64,000 nt of DNA from Saccharomycopsis fibuligera x Saccharomycopsis cf. fibuligera (Eukaryota > Ascomycota > Saccharomycetes > Ascoideales > Saccharomycopsidaceae), in assembly GCA_001936135.1 (NCBI GenBank), contig CP012812.1, positions 682,001-746,000 of the forward strand, in the 5' to 3' direction. Shown here piece by piece: positions 39,419-50,500 of the stretch. Every line of letters starts with the position of its first letter. Positions within the stretch are counted from its first letter, which is position 1. A program made the position numbers and the translations under genes. The notes beneath the pieces were generated by a model. It did no database searches, was not told the origin of the DNA, and was given only the letters and a program-made list of their open reading frames with translations.

Positions 39419-40930
39419 TCAATACAAGTACAAGCTATCAACACATCCAAACCCAGCAGCAACCCCGCCTTCATTACTGCTGCTAAACTTGCTGCGCAAC
39501 AAGTAGTCTGCAGTAGTGTTACTATGCACTGTGCCCAGCTCAGTATCCCATACGATTGTGCCAAAAATCCCCAATTCACTCAACACTTGCTCATGGTACA
39601 CTTCCCCAGCTCTGACGATTTTGTTTGGGTGAGATGGAGGGTTTATCAAGTCCATTAAAATATAGGCGTTCCACTGCAGTTCAGGAATGCTCTTGAGAAA
39701 AGCAGGAATGTCGTTTTTGTAAATGTTGTTGCCACCGCCTTCACGTTGTGGCTTGAGCACATATCGCTCAGGATTGGCGAATGCAAGCTGTTTAGCCTTA
39801 CGGCCCTGAGGGGAGTCGTCTAGTGGGTAAATGTTGACAAAAGTTTGCAAAAGAAGGTCGATTTCCTCGGTGGAGACTTTTTCGTTGGTATTGGTTGGAT
39901 TGTTATCAATGTTATCATTAAGAATCCGCTCGATGAGCGACTTGTCCGTTAAGAGCTGTTGGACCTTTTTGGAGCCGCTGATTTGCGAGAGTAAAGTAGG
40001 AGACTTTATGGCTTTGGTTGTTTCTAGATTCAATCTAGTTTCCCAGTCCTTGTCGGATTTGTAATCTGTTGGAGCATATCCTGTGCGGTAATAAATGATG
40101 GAAATTTCATCGTTGGTGGGGATGTAGTAAATTTGTTTGGTATTTGGGTCGGTACGGGTTACTGATAGCACTTGTGCTAAAGTCGCTCTTCTGGATTTGA
40201 GGCCATGGTTTTGTAGCAAGATATACTCAAGGTGTCTTTGATCAAAGACATTGCGCTCGTTTTCTTGAACAACAAAAAGAACAATGGTACTTTTTGTTGG
40301 GTTTTTAGAGCCGCTTTGCTGCTCACGATGATACAAGTCGTTGGCTTTTGCAAGCCCTTCAACAAGCTTAGCGGTAGCTTCGGACGTTGCAATGTCATGC
40401 TGGTTATAGTATTGCTTAGATCCGCTCTGGGCATCGTACGCACCGCTTTGGTTCAAGTAGCGATGCAAATTGGCGACCTTGGGGCCCAATCCGGCGAACG
40501 AAACCGAAATGACGTTATACTCGATTTGCTTGATTTGGTTTGTGATTTGGTCAAGCATGTAGTCGCTTCTGACGAGGCCCAAGGCCAATGGCTGAGTAAT
40601 GCCGATAGATTTGGCCTGCAAGTAAGTTTGCCATAGACGGCCGGTGAAATCTTGGTCGAATTCGGTGAGCTGGTCAATGATGGAGGTGAGCCACTTGTCA
40701 TTGGCTGCAATTTTGGCATAAAGGCGGTTGAAAATCGGCTGGACCTGAAGGGCCAAGTTGAACGAGCTGCGAGGAAAAGGGGTTGGGAAAAGGGTTACTG
40801 GGGCAGCGTCGGTGGAAAAGGTCTTGAAGTTTTGCGGGTACAAGACAAGACCATTGGCAAGGGACCAGTGCAGAAGCTGTTGGACAGCATGGTCCTGGGC
40901 AGCATTTTCAAGTTGGGGAAAGTCTTTCAT
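39419..40930 (-). CDS. GSH2: Gsh2, glutathione synthetase
   Basis: ATP-dependent joining of gamma-glutamylcysteine and glycine, the second step of glutathione synthesis. 503 residues starting MKDFPQLENAAQDHAVQQLL; the frame extends upstream only from a GTG. Motifs: TLFPTPFPRSSF near the N-terminus, IEYNVISVSFAGLGPKV (substrate site), NERNVFDQRHLEY, YYRTGYAPTDY, and the glycine-rich lid KPQREGGGNN near 415. The C-terminus LLRSKFSSSNEGGVAAGFGC is the family signature end. Slightly longer than the S. cerevisiae enzyme (491 aa). A CACGTGA element lies 148 bp upstream, fitting sulfur-pathway control by Cbf1/Met4. It is divergent from the 42847 gene. Confidence 0.96.
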   Translation of the reverse strand: MKDFPQLENAAQDHAVQQLLHWSLANGLVLYPQNFKTFSTDAAPVTLFPTPFPRSSFNLALQVQPIFNRLYAKIAANDKWLTSIIDQLTEFDQDFTGRLWQTYLQAKSIGITQPLALGLVRSDYMLDQITNQIKQIEYNVISVSFAGLGPKVANLHRYLNQSGAYDAQSGSKQYYNQHDIATSEATAKLVEGLAKANDLYHREQQSGSKNPTKSTIVLFVVQENERNVFDQRHLEYILLQNHGLKSRRATLAQVLSVTRTDPNTKQIYYIPTNDEISIIYYRTGYAPTDYKSDKDWETRLNLETTKAIKSPTLLSQISGSKKVQQLLTDKSLIERILNDNIDNNPTNTNEKVSTEEIDLLLQTFVNIYPLDDSPQGRKAKQLAFANPERYVLKPQREGGGNNIYKNDIPAFLKSIPELQWNAYILMDLINPPSHPNKIVRAGEVYHEQVLSELGIFGTIVWDTELGTVHSNTTADYLLRSKFSSSNEGGVAAGFGCVDSLYLY

Positions 40931-42846
40931 GGTTGTTGGTGGTTGTTGGTTGTTGGTTGTTGTTTGAGTGTTTTCTCTGGGAGAATAGGGCCTATAGCTT
41001 ATAATATACTTGTACTGTCTTTTGGCTGAGGTTATGTTGAGAGTTTTGTGGTGATTTGAAATGGAAATACGCACAGGCACGTGAGGCTCGGTATGTTTTT
41101 TTTTTTTTTATCGCACGACACACAGTTATAACCACCCACTACACGGCGTATATGTAGAGATAGCAGTTGATTCTGTAGTCATTTTTTGAACGGTTCCTGA
41201 AAAATTGGAAAACTTGGAAAACTTGACGATTCTTGCAAGTTTAGAAATTGGTGAAGAATGAATGAGTAAATTAATGAGTTAATTTCTGGTGCTTGTAGAG
41301 TGAGTGAGCTACAAGTACGACAAGAAGTACGACCAAAGAATGTTCAGGGGAAGGGGCTTTTCCACTATGCAGCCAGTCAGTCAGTCAATCAATCAATCTC
41401 GACCAATCAACTGACCCTCAGCTGAGCAGCGAAAGAGAGTGCTCAGGGCATGTAGCTTATTGCCCCCCGGGGGGATGATGGTATGACAGACAGAGCGTAT
41501 CGTTGAAGTTTGAGTTAATTTCACGAGGGACAGTAGTACTGGCAGAGTTTATGGTTTCGGTTACTACTGATTTGAAGTTTATACGGGCTCTAGATCTGCG
41601 CTACGGTTATCGTTGACTTGTAGGGGTTTGTTTTTCTGTTTTCTATTTGGTTTTTGGTTTTTTATTTTTTAGAGTTGGACATTAAGCCAGATGTGGGCTG
41701 TTGCTAGCAAGACGTCAAATAAGTTTTAGAGAAGCTTTTTCGATCCAGCTACAGTTACAGCTACAGCCACACACACGCGCATATGAACTTGCTTGCGAAT
41801 GTAATTTCACGGTGAAGAAGAAGAAGAAGAAGAAGAAGCGGTTTCTGGTTTCTGGTTTCTGTGCACGGAATCTGGATGGGAGACGAAAGGCCAAAAAGGG
41901 AAAAAAGCGCGAACGCTGCAACGTAGGCACTCTGCTATATATAGATGGAGCACTACAGCGCTACGGGGGGGGAGGCTGGGGTGGTATACGCTTGGGGTTG
42001 CTGGGAGGAATACCACAGTGAGTAACGTTACGCTATAGTGGTTGTACATTGTACATTGTATATTGCGTTTATTGCTGTTGTAGCAGTAGCAGTGGGCGGA
42101 AATAGCGGTTGATAGACAGAGGCACAGAAAGACAGAAAACGAGGCCATCGCGCTACTGCACCACCCACAAATACTGTCCATGAGTAGTCAGCACAGCCAA
42201 GTAGTAGTAGATAGCAGGCAGGTTTTGCAAAGCAGTACGAGTGTGCTCGTCCCGTGCTTGTGGTCTGTGTTTCGTTTAGGTCAGTGCGGTTTCAATCTCA
42301 TTATCCCATACATATATATATATAAGCCGGTGTCACTCTGCTCTTCCTACAACAGCGTAGCACAGCACACGTACAAAGTAGACATTGCTTTCCCACTCCC
42401 GTCTCCATCCCCTGGATTCCCCGGATTACAATCACTTAGTCAAGATTATCAACGTCTTTTCTACATGCAACGCGCCAATTCCATATTGGCTTACTAAATC
42501 TCATTACAAATAAACCCCTTGCAAAGTTTTTTCTTTTTTTTTTTTTTCTTTTCTTGCTTGCAAAAAAAAAGGGTTTTACGCAGCAAAAGCGCGAGAAAAA
42601 ATAAAAATAAAAAAAAAATAAAAAAAAAAAAGTTTGTTTCTAGCGACGGAAGGAAAACAGCAAAAAAACCGTTTTTGTTCCGGCTGCAGACTCTACAATC
42701 CCAACTCACTATTAAAGTGCGCTGCCAGCCGCACATTTGGCTCGGTTTTTTTTTTTTTTTTATTTCTTCAGTGTCTTGTTGTTGTTTCTCAAAACTTGCC
42801 GCAACAACATACTTACTACTCAAACCCCCCGCACAAGTCCAACACA
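40931..42846. promoter_or_regulatory. 1.9 kb divergent region, GSH2 / Ser-rich orphan
   Basis: Contains CACGTG (41078-41083) near GSH2, a TATATATA box near 41936 and another near 42312, (GAA)n near 41815-41838, and A/T homopolymers at 42530-42640. Frames here are low-complexity and not credible genes. Confidence 0.5.
41078..41083. promoter_or_regulatory. CACGTG E-box upstream of GSH2 (Cbf1-type)
   Basis: The + strand reads CACGTGA, 148 bp upstream of the GSH2 ATG. Cbf1 with Met4 activates sulfur and glutathione genes in yeasts, which fits the position. Confidence 0.5.
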
Positions 42847-43686
42847 ATGTTTAGATCGTTCTCTCTGGGCTTCTTGAAGAGAAGCGGTACCGGCAATAGC
42901 GCTTCTAGCAGCACCGGCAACAGCACCAGCAACAGCACCGGCACCAGCCGCACGAGCACCGCTACCACCAAGAGCAGCTTAAATAGCAGCACCAACAGCA
43001 ATGGCAAGACAAAACAGAATAAACGACACTCCCTAGCAAGTGTAAAGCACGAATTTGCCAATATTGTGTCTCGCCGTCCATTGCGCCGCCATCCAAGTTT
43101 AAGCCATTCCTTGTCCCGTCTCACCAGTAGCCAGTCTTGTCCGCTGGCCAGCAAGCCCAGTGATAACAACAGTGACAGCGACGATGTGCTTAACGGCGCA
43201 AATATCAACAATGGCAAAAGTTGCTGCAGCAGCAACAGTGACGCTAGCCCAAAAACCATCACCAGAGCAGACATAACCACCGGCAATTACCAGCCCCCCA
43301 GAGTAAAGAAGAGCCGCTGCGCCTCATGTCAAGAAGCTTGTCCATTTTCTAGCCGCAAGCTGCCATCATCTTCGACATTTTCCATATCAAGAAGCAAATC
43401 TATACCCGCAAAGCGGGCTGCTGCTGCTGCTGCTGCTGCTGTTTCCAGTGGACCAACGGCAACCAGCGGCAACTATCCACAGCCGCTGGAGCATACGGTG
43501 CGGCCATATTACAATGACAATAGTATTTATAACAACAATCGCAATATTAACACCATTTACCAGGACTATAGTCTTCAACGGCTAAACTCGAGTCACTCTG
43601 CGTATACGGTGGCTACCGCGGACCCAGCCAGAGTTAACTTTAGAGTGGTGGTGGACACTGATATTAGCATTGGGGTGGTGCACTAA
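42847..43686 (+). CDS. Ser/Asn/Thr-rich orphan protein with a short cysteine cluster
   Basis: 279 residues from the ATG at 42847 (ACACAATG); the frame upstream has only non-ATG starts. N-terminal MFRSFSLGFLKRS could be an amphipathic or targeting helix, followed by Ser/Thr/Asn repeats, basic patches (KQNKRHSLASVKHEF, RRPLRRHPSLSHSLSRL) and a small Cys cluster RCASCQEACPF near 157-167. Then comes an Ala run encoded by GCT repeats (about 195-202). The basic RRHPSLS and KRHSLAS sites look like kinase targets. I do not recognise a family. CTG codons are present, as expected for a weakly expressed CTG-clade gene. Probably real given length and the divergent promoter. Confidence 0.6.
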   Translation: MFRSFSLGFLKRSGTGNSASSSTGNSTSNSTGTSRTSTATTKSSLNSSTNSNGKTKQNKRHSLASVKHEFANIVSRRPLRRHPSLSHSLSRLTSSQSCPLASKPSDNNSDSDDVLNGANINNGKSCCSSNSDASPKTITRADITTGNYQPPRVKKSRCASCQEACPFSSRKLPSSSTFSISRSKSIPAKRAAAAAAAAVSSGPTATSGNYPQPLEHTVRPYYNDNSIYNNNRNINTIYQDYSLQRLNSSHSAYTVATADPARVNFRVVVDTDISIGVVH

Positions 43687-44388
43687 AAGAACGCGCGCGT
43701 GCGCACGAGCTCGCGGTGTTGATGATGTTGGCAATTAGAGAGAAAAAAAAAAATGGAAACGTTGTTTCACTGGATGGAATGAAAGCTATGGTTTTTTCTT
43801 TTTGTTTTTTTGTTTTTTTGACAATATCAAGAAACAAACTCATTTTTACTTCTACTGAGACACTGGTTGCTGGTTTTATATAGTGAGATGTTCACATAGG
43901 CGCATGTACTGTTATTGCATGACTTGTACTATAATGTTTGTTTTCTATCTAGTGTAGCGGTTCAAGGCTTATTACAATAGCGCTCCGGTGATGAGCACCA
44001 GCAGCTCAATCACAATCACAATCACAATCATCATCGTATACTGTAATATATTTATGTCATGTGTGATGTTCTTGCACGCGACTGGCTGACCAAGGTACTG
44101 TTACTGTAGCCACTAATGACTGACTGTATTGCTCGTTTACTACCGCTCAGCGCAGCTCTTTAGCGCAGTCAGCAATGATCAGCGCCCGCACAAAACGTAC
44201 AAACAAAAAAGTCACTCTGGCCCACCACCGCTTGACATGTGTTGTTGTTGTTGTTGCTCGCTTCAATCGCTCAAGTAGGCCAATCATGGGGCCGCCCATT
44301 GGTTAAAACAACACAGGACTGTAGATTATGCTATATAGAACGATTCGCGCGACCCGTCACCACCAATGTGCAAAGCAGTAATTAGCAG

Positions 44389-44408
44389 CACACACACACA
44401 CACACACA
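44389..44408. repeat. (CA)10 microsatellite
   Basis: Perfect dinucleotide run. Confidence 0.95.
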
Positions 44409-44784
44409 GGTTACGTAGTCTGATGTTGTGATATTACAATCTTATTGAGCTAAATGCCGTTGATTTTTACTTGGGCAGTGTGTGTGGACTTGGAGCTCAG
44501 ACGTGTATATATATGCCTGTTCCGTTCCGCTCACATTTATTTACACTTCTCGCTTCCGTGATTTTGTTGTATATCATTTGCCTTCCGGGTGCTTCTTGAT
44601 TGACTGGTGCGCCTACAGTTACAGTGACAGCCCACGTCAGAAAAACAAAAGAACAAAAAAATACAACAAATACAAATAACTTCACAAACTCTCACACACA
44701 CTCACACATTGACAAAAAACTTTGATCCAAGCATTGATCCCCGTCCATTTACTGTCTAGACCAAAACTCAGTTACAATTTCTTT

Positions 44785-44810
44785 TCTCTCTCTCTCTCTC
44801 TCTCTCTCTC
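44785..44810. repeat. (TC)13 microsatellite
   Basis: Perfect dinucleotide run about 340 bp upstream of the TANGO2-like ATG. Confidence 0.95.
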
Positions 44811-45152
44811 CCCGCTTGGCGCTTTTCTATTTCAAGGTTTGACACTCTTTTGACACCACTGTCATCCAGTCACTGTTTCAGGAGACTGCTGCTATCGCTA
44901 TTGACCGATAGTATATCGCAAACCTTACCGGCGGCCCCATATTTTTTCTGCCAACACTCAATAGCCGTCTTTGTTTATTTGTTGATTTGTTTATTTTTTT
45001 TTTTTTTTTTATTATTATTTTTAAGCGCTGGCTACTAATCTGCTTTATATCGATATCAGGAGCGCTACGACTTGCACCATCATCATCATCATCATCATTA
45101 ACCAACTGCACAGACGCAGTCATCGCCGTCACCGTAATACAAATAACTCAAC

Positions 45153-46586
45153 ATGTGCATTCTTCTAACCACGTCGGCTCATACGGAGTACCCTTTCATT
45201 TTGATTTCCAACCGCGATGAGTACTTTAAGCGGCCAACCGCCACCGTTAGATTCGTTACCGAAAACATCTTATCGCCGTTTGATCTTGCTAAAGATTCTC
45301 ACGGCACTTGGTGCGGAGTCACCAAGACGGGCAGGATTGGCATATTGGTCAATTACAGAGAAAACATTATCGACGATAGCCAATCCTACCTAACGTTGTC
45401 CAGGGGCGCCATTGTCAATGACTTCTTGACGTCTGACCTGGACCCAGAAGTGTGGCAACGTGATTTTTTTGCAAAGCATAAAGACACTGTCGCTAAAGTT
45501 GGCGGGTTTAGTTTCTTGTTTGGAGCTTTGAAAATTGATGAAGATACGGGGAAGATTGCACCATTGAGGATAATTTCAAATCGTGGAGCAACTTCGGAAA
45601 TTTTTCTCCCAAAGGAGCCGGTATCGACTAGCACAGCAAATATTACATCACCGTCGTCTAGAAGGTCTTCTACCGGAGTGAAGAGCAGCACCAATTCAAG
45701 AAGATCTTCCACTCATAGTACTGCCACCAAGATCATAATAAATAGCGACAGTGTCTCCGATAATAGCAATGAGCCAACTGCACCCCTACAGTACCGTGAA
45801 AACAAGTCATACATTGGTTTATCCAACTCGTTGTTTCTAGAGCCATGGCCCAAAGTGCTAATTGGTGAAAACTTGCTAAATAACTTGATTATCAACTCTA
45901 TTAATGAATGTTGGAATGAATCAAAGCTAATTAAGGAGTTATTTAAACTTTTGTCATTCAATTGCTTCAAGACTAAGCATGGTAACGAATGTGAAAGCCC
46001 AGAAAATGAAGGCAGCCAGACAAATGGTGCTAATACTAACAGCAGCAGCAGTAGCAGTAGTAGCAGTAGCAGCAGCAACAACAACAACAACAACAACAAC
46101 AGCGATAACAACAATTCTGAAAAAGACAATAATGATAATCTTCTCTCGATGGCAGAAATATATGACGAAATGAAATCATCAATTTTCATTCCCCCATTGA
46201 AAACCAAATATTACAAGAATCCAGATTATAAATCCAACAAATTTGTTGGCGACTACTATGGCACAAGAACCCAAACTATTATTCTAGTGAGAAAAAACGG
46301 TACGCTCAAGTATATTGAACGCACGTTGCACACCAAAGACGAAGTCAATGAAACTCCGTTTGATATCAGTTATTCGTTCAATATTTTCGAAGAACAACTA
46401 AAGCATCAATCATTGAATGAGAGTATTGATAATGGCAGCAGCAGCAGCAGCAGCACCCAAAAACCAGACCGTGCCAATTCAGATATCGGTAGTGTTTTTG
46501 AACCGGAATCTTCAAATTATGCCGATGACGAGAATAGCACTTATGGCAATGGGAGTCATCATCGCGAACAAGGTCTGGTGCGATGA
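45153..46586 (+). CDS. NRDE/TANGO2-like protein
   Basis: 477 residues starting MCILLTTSAHTEYPFILISNRDEYFKRP: Cys2 and the NRDE motif define the TANGO2/DUF833 (NRDE) family. GTWCGVTKTGRIGILVNYRE and LSRGAIVNDFL are further family segments. Human TANGO2 has been linked to Golgi organisation, lipid and haem handling; the yeast relative is YGR127W. Exact biochemistry is unsettled, and an Ntn-hydrolase fold has been suggested for the family. A long Ser/Asn-run insert (about 285-325, from AGC/AAC repeats) and a disordered Ser-rich C-terminus make it longer than usual. VSB1 follows about 1 kb downstream on the same strand, as YGR125W and YGR127W are close neighbours in S. cerevisiae. Confidence 0.9.
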   Translation: MCILLTTSAHTEYPFILISNRDEYFKRPTATVRFVTENILSPFDLAKDSHGTWCGVTKTGRIGILVNYRENIIDDSQSYLTLSRGAIVNDFLTSDLDPEVWQRDFFAKHKDTVAKVGGFSFLFGALKIDEDTGKIAPLRIISNRGATSEIFLPKEPVSTSTANITSPSSRRSSTGVKSSTNSRRSSTHSTATKIIINSDSVSDNSNEPTAPLQYRENKSYIGLSNSLFLEPWPKVLIGENLLNNLIINSINECWNESKLIKELFKLLSFNCFKTKHGNECESPENEGSQTNGANTNSSSSSSSSSSSSNNNNNNNNSDNNNSEKDNNDNLLSMAEIYDEMKSSIFIPPLKTKYYKNPDYKSNKFVGDYYGTRTQTIILVRKNGTLKYIERTLHTKDEVNETPFDISYSFNIFEEQLKHQSLNESIDNGSSSSSSTQKPDRANSDIGSVFEPESSNYADDENSTYGNGSHHREQGLVR

Positions 46587-46865
46587 GTGGGTGGATTATA
46601 ATTTATGTTACATCTATATATATATATATTATTGCTTGTTCGCCTAGGCCATAGGTCTGGCAAACAGGAACAACGTTCCACGGAATATATTGATTCCGGC
46701 CCTGTGTGCAAAGCATCCATCAGCAATTGAAAACAGTAAGCAGGCCACCACCGGTTGCGCATATATAGGCCCTGCCCTGTCTGTCGCCAGGGCGCGTGAA
46801 ATTTGTAGAGGAAAACAAAATTTTTAAAAGACATACATTAGATCAAGAGACATACAGCGTATATC

Positions 46866-46903
<38 letters not shown>

Positions 46904-47571
46904 CGCCTCGTACGTAACAAACATTGCGGCGGACGGGGCTTGCTTGCGAATCACAAGAGATTTGCTCAAACTTGACAGTTGAGCTAAAACTGATACTCGC
47001 TGCTATCAGCGCCATTAGCACCACCACTTACTACTGCCAGCAATACTTGTTCAACAACAATAGCATTTCAGGGGCTGTTTTCGCTTCTGAGCTCGCTCGC
47101 TCGCTCGCTCGCTACTTGCTCACAGCGCCGCGGACCCACTGTCCTTTGATTCCATGCTATCACTTTGTGCTTCGCCAACAGCATCCGTCCGTCTGCCAGC
47201 CATCATCAGCAGCAGCAGAAACCAAAGTCTCTCTTTTTTTTTTTATTTTTCCTTTTTTGGTGCTGGGCAAGCTCTTATCTGGCGCAGGGTAATACCCACA
47301 ATATGCACTCTAGCGCATATTTACGCAGTTTTTAACGCAGCGTGCTGCACAAGCTTAGCGATAGCCAAAACAGCCAAAAAACTTCCATCAGCGCTTAATC
47401 AGTATTAAACTTGTATTGTATTGTATTGTAGTCATCGCTGGATGGTTGACCCACAGGATCATTCTTCAAAACCACTACCAAAGCTACCGACAACAACATC
47501 ATCATCGTCATCACCTTGCTGGTTCACCTGCTGCTCTACAGACCGCTTGCTCTCTCTACTCCTCCTCCTCC
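46587..47571 (+). promoter_or_regulatory. Region between the TANGO2-like gene and VSB1
   Basis: Contains (TA)n near 46615-46629, a 36-A run (46867-46902), (GCTC)n at 47091-47113 and a TTGTA repeat near 47411. VSB1 leader and promoter; no gene. Confidence 0.6.
46867..46902. repeat. Poly-A tract of 36 bp
   Basis: Uninterrupted A run on the + strand about 670 bp upstream of the VSB1 ATG. It could favour nucleosome exclusion; exact length may be unreliable. Confidence 0.85.
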
Positions 47572-50500
47572 ATGAACAGCTCTTCCGTGCAACCAGACTC
47601 AAAGTTCATCCGCTCTTCGCGGGTCTTGGGCAACTCCAATGTCCCTGCTGTCGCTGCCTCCTCTTCCGCTGACTTTCTGGCAGAAGATCCCCATCTTCAT
47701 CTTCTCCATCGCCAGCGCAGCATCAACGAGCCAAGTTCTTTGATCAATAACGAGCTCCAGATACACCAAAAGACCGCTGAGCTATCTTCAATTGACTTTG
47801 GGTCGGCCGCTGATGCTGTAACTGCTGCCGAGAACCACGATCAGGTATACAACTTTGGGTCCGCTGCAGATTTGGAAGTCTCCAACAATGATTTTCTCGA
47901 TGATGCTAATAGTCATTACTTTCCGCAACCAACCACCACCACCAACAACAACAACAACAACAACAACAATAGCTTCAGCTATAACCCGTATCATGGGCTG
48001 GTGCCGTACAAGCAAAATCAGCAACACACTCAGAATATCACAGAGTCAACACCGCTTATTGATGACCAGCCTCAGGATTTGGAATCCTTCAACGCCATCT
48101 TGGGCAACAACCCGAATGCTGCTGGGGGCTCCAGCAGCGATTATTTTGAATTCAACCAAAACCTCAACAATAGCGACACTCAGTCGATTTCCAAGACTTC
48201 TTCTATATTGAACTTCACCAAAAAACTCAACAGATCAGTGTCTAATAAGCTACTAAGTATAAATGGTAGCAGCAACAAAGATAGCTCCGCTATTGCTGAT
48301 GACCAGTATAATGCAGGCCAATACTATCAGCCGAACCAAACATACTACAGTATCAACGACAACAGTAATAACACCCAACTGCAAAATACCAGCAATCCGT
48401 TTGCAAAATTTTCTTTTTTTTTCTCCAGTGACAGTGGCAATGGCAATGGCAATGGCAATGGCAAACTAAATGCCATTTCCGGTCTAGCTTCAGAGTCATT
48501 GAATTTGCTTCCCTGTGTCTTTCTCGGCTTATTGCTTAACGTTCTCGATGCATTGTCTTATGGTATGATTATATTCCCCATCAATAAGCCCCTTTTTGCC
48601 GATTTGGGTCCATCTGGTCTCTCCATGTTTTATGTGTCTTGTGTTGTATCCCAATTGACTTATTCTTTGGGCGGTTCCGTTTTCAAATCTGCTGTTGGCT
48701 CAGAAATGATTGAAGTGACGCCATTTTTCCATTCAATGGCAATCAGTATCATGAATAGTATTGGCACCGATGACGAGACCCTCGTTAATAAAGACTCAAT
48801 TGTGGCGACTACCATTATTTGCTACTGTTTTTCAACATTGCTTACTGGGTTGGTATTCTTCTCACTTGGCTACTTCAAGTTAGGTCAGCTCATTGGATTT
48901 TTCCCAAGACACATTTTGATTGGTTCCATTGGCGGGGTTGGGTATTTCTTGCTTGTTACTGGTATCGAAGTCACTTCAAGATTGACCACTACATTCTCAT
49001 ATAATTGGGAAACAATCAGTTTTTTGTTTAGCGGGCTAAATTTTGTCAAATGGTTTTCTTCCCTCATGATTACCGTGGTTCTTGTGCTTATACAGAGATT
49101 CAACAAAAAACTCGCATCTTTCTCATTATTGTTACCTGTTTATTTCATTGCAATATTTGCCCTCATTCATTTATTGATCTGGGCCGTGCCGGAATGGGAT
49201 CTTCAATCAGCCAGAGATAACGGGTTTATATTCGATGTTGCATCATCGTCAGCTACTTCTTCTGTAGACCCCGCAATTGCTTCTGGCAAAGAATCGTGGT
49301 ATCACTTTTATACCCTTTTCAAATTCAGGCTTGTCAGATGGGACTTGATTTTTGCTCAGTTGCCATCAATGCTTGCCTTGACTTTCTTTGGCATGTTGCA
49401 CGTTCCAATTAATGTTCCGGCATTAGCCATTTCTGTGCAAAAAGATGATATCGACTTGAACCGCGAACTCATTGCTCATGGATACTCTAATTTTTTGTCT
49501 GGGTGTATTGGGTCTATTCAAAATTATTTGGTTTATTCCAACTCCTTGCTATTCATTAGATCAGGAGCAGGTGATAAGAGACTTGCTGGGATCTTATTGG
49601 CCCTTTGTACTGCCATTGTTATGTTTATTGGTCCAATATTGATCAAGTTTATTCCAGTTTGTGTTGTGGGATCGTTGATTTTCTTGCTTGGTTATGAACT
49701 ATTGAAGGAATCTTTATATGATTCATACGCCAAACTTAGCACATTTGATTATTCAACCATTATTGTTATCATTTTGACCATGGGGCTCTGGGATTTCGTT
49801 TACGGGATTCTACTTGGGGTATTGATTGCATTCATTTCATTTGTGGTGGAGAACGCTAACCAAAACCCAATCAAAAAGATTTTCACGGGCGCAGTGGTTC
49901 GCTCAACAATCAAGAGAAATCATTTAACAAATACATTCTTGAAAAACGTTGGTAGCCAAACATTGATTGTTAAGTTACAGGGCAATATTTTTTTTGGGTC
50001 TATTGGTAAAATCGAACAGGAAATTAAAAAATGCTTCCAGGAAAATGATGAGCAAAACGAATTTCAATTCCGTTACTTGATTTTGGATTTAGGATCGGTG
50101 TTGAGTGTTGATTATACTGCCGCTGAGGGCTTCCAAGGAATCAAGAATTTTGCCGATAAGTCCAATGCATACTTGATCATTGCTTCAATTAACAGCGACT
50201 CGATTTTCCAATCGTTGTTTAATGTCGGGTTGATTAATGAAAACAGTGCTGCGAAAGATGGTTCTACTCAGCTTTTCCATGATTTGAATTCCGCCCTTGA
50301 ATGGTGTGAAAATGAGTACTTGATTAGCATCTATGATCTCAGGAATGCCAGATACCAACAACAACAACAACAACAACGGCAAAGACCAAGGGTTGGTTCT
50401 TTTGTGTCTAACAGAAGTGTCGGTGGCACACTTATTGGTGGTGCTTCTAGCGGCACGGCAACTGGAGGTGGATATGGGACAACGTCCACTGGAACAGGAA

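Larger units (their letters stand above)
43687..45152. other. 1.47 kb region upstream of the TANGO2-like gene
   Basis: Begins with a 16-bp alternating CG/CA tract (43691-43706). Also (TTG)n near 44241, (CA)10 at 44389-44408, TATATATATG near 44506, (TC)13 at 44785-44810 and a CAT repeat near 45078-45098 in the leader. No gene is seen. Confidence 0.6.

Noticed and set aside
40931-41080. N-terminal extension of Gsh2 (possible presequence)
   Set aside because: Begins at GTG and has no ATG before MKDFPQ, so it is leader sequence.
45713-46207. Minus-strand poly-Leu frame inside the TANGO2-like gene
   Set aside because: Antisense reading of AGC/AAC repeats.
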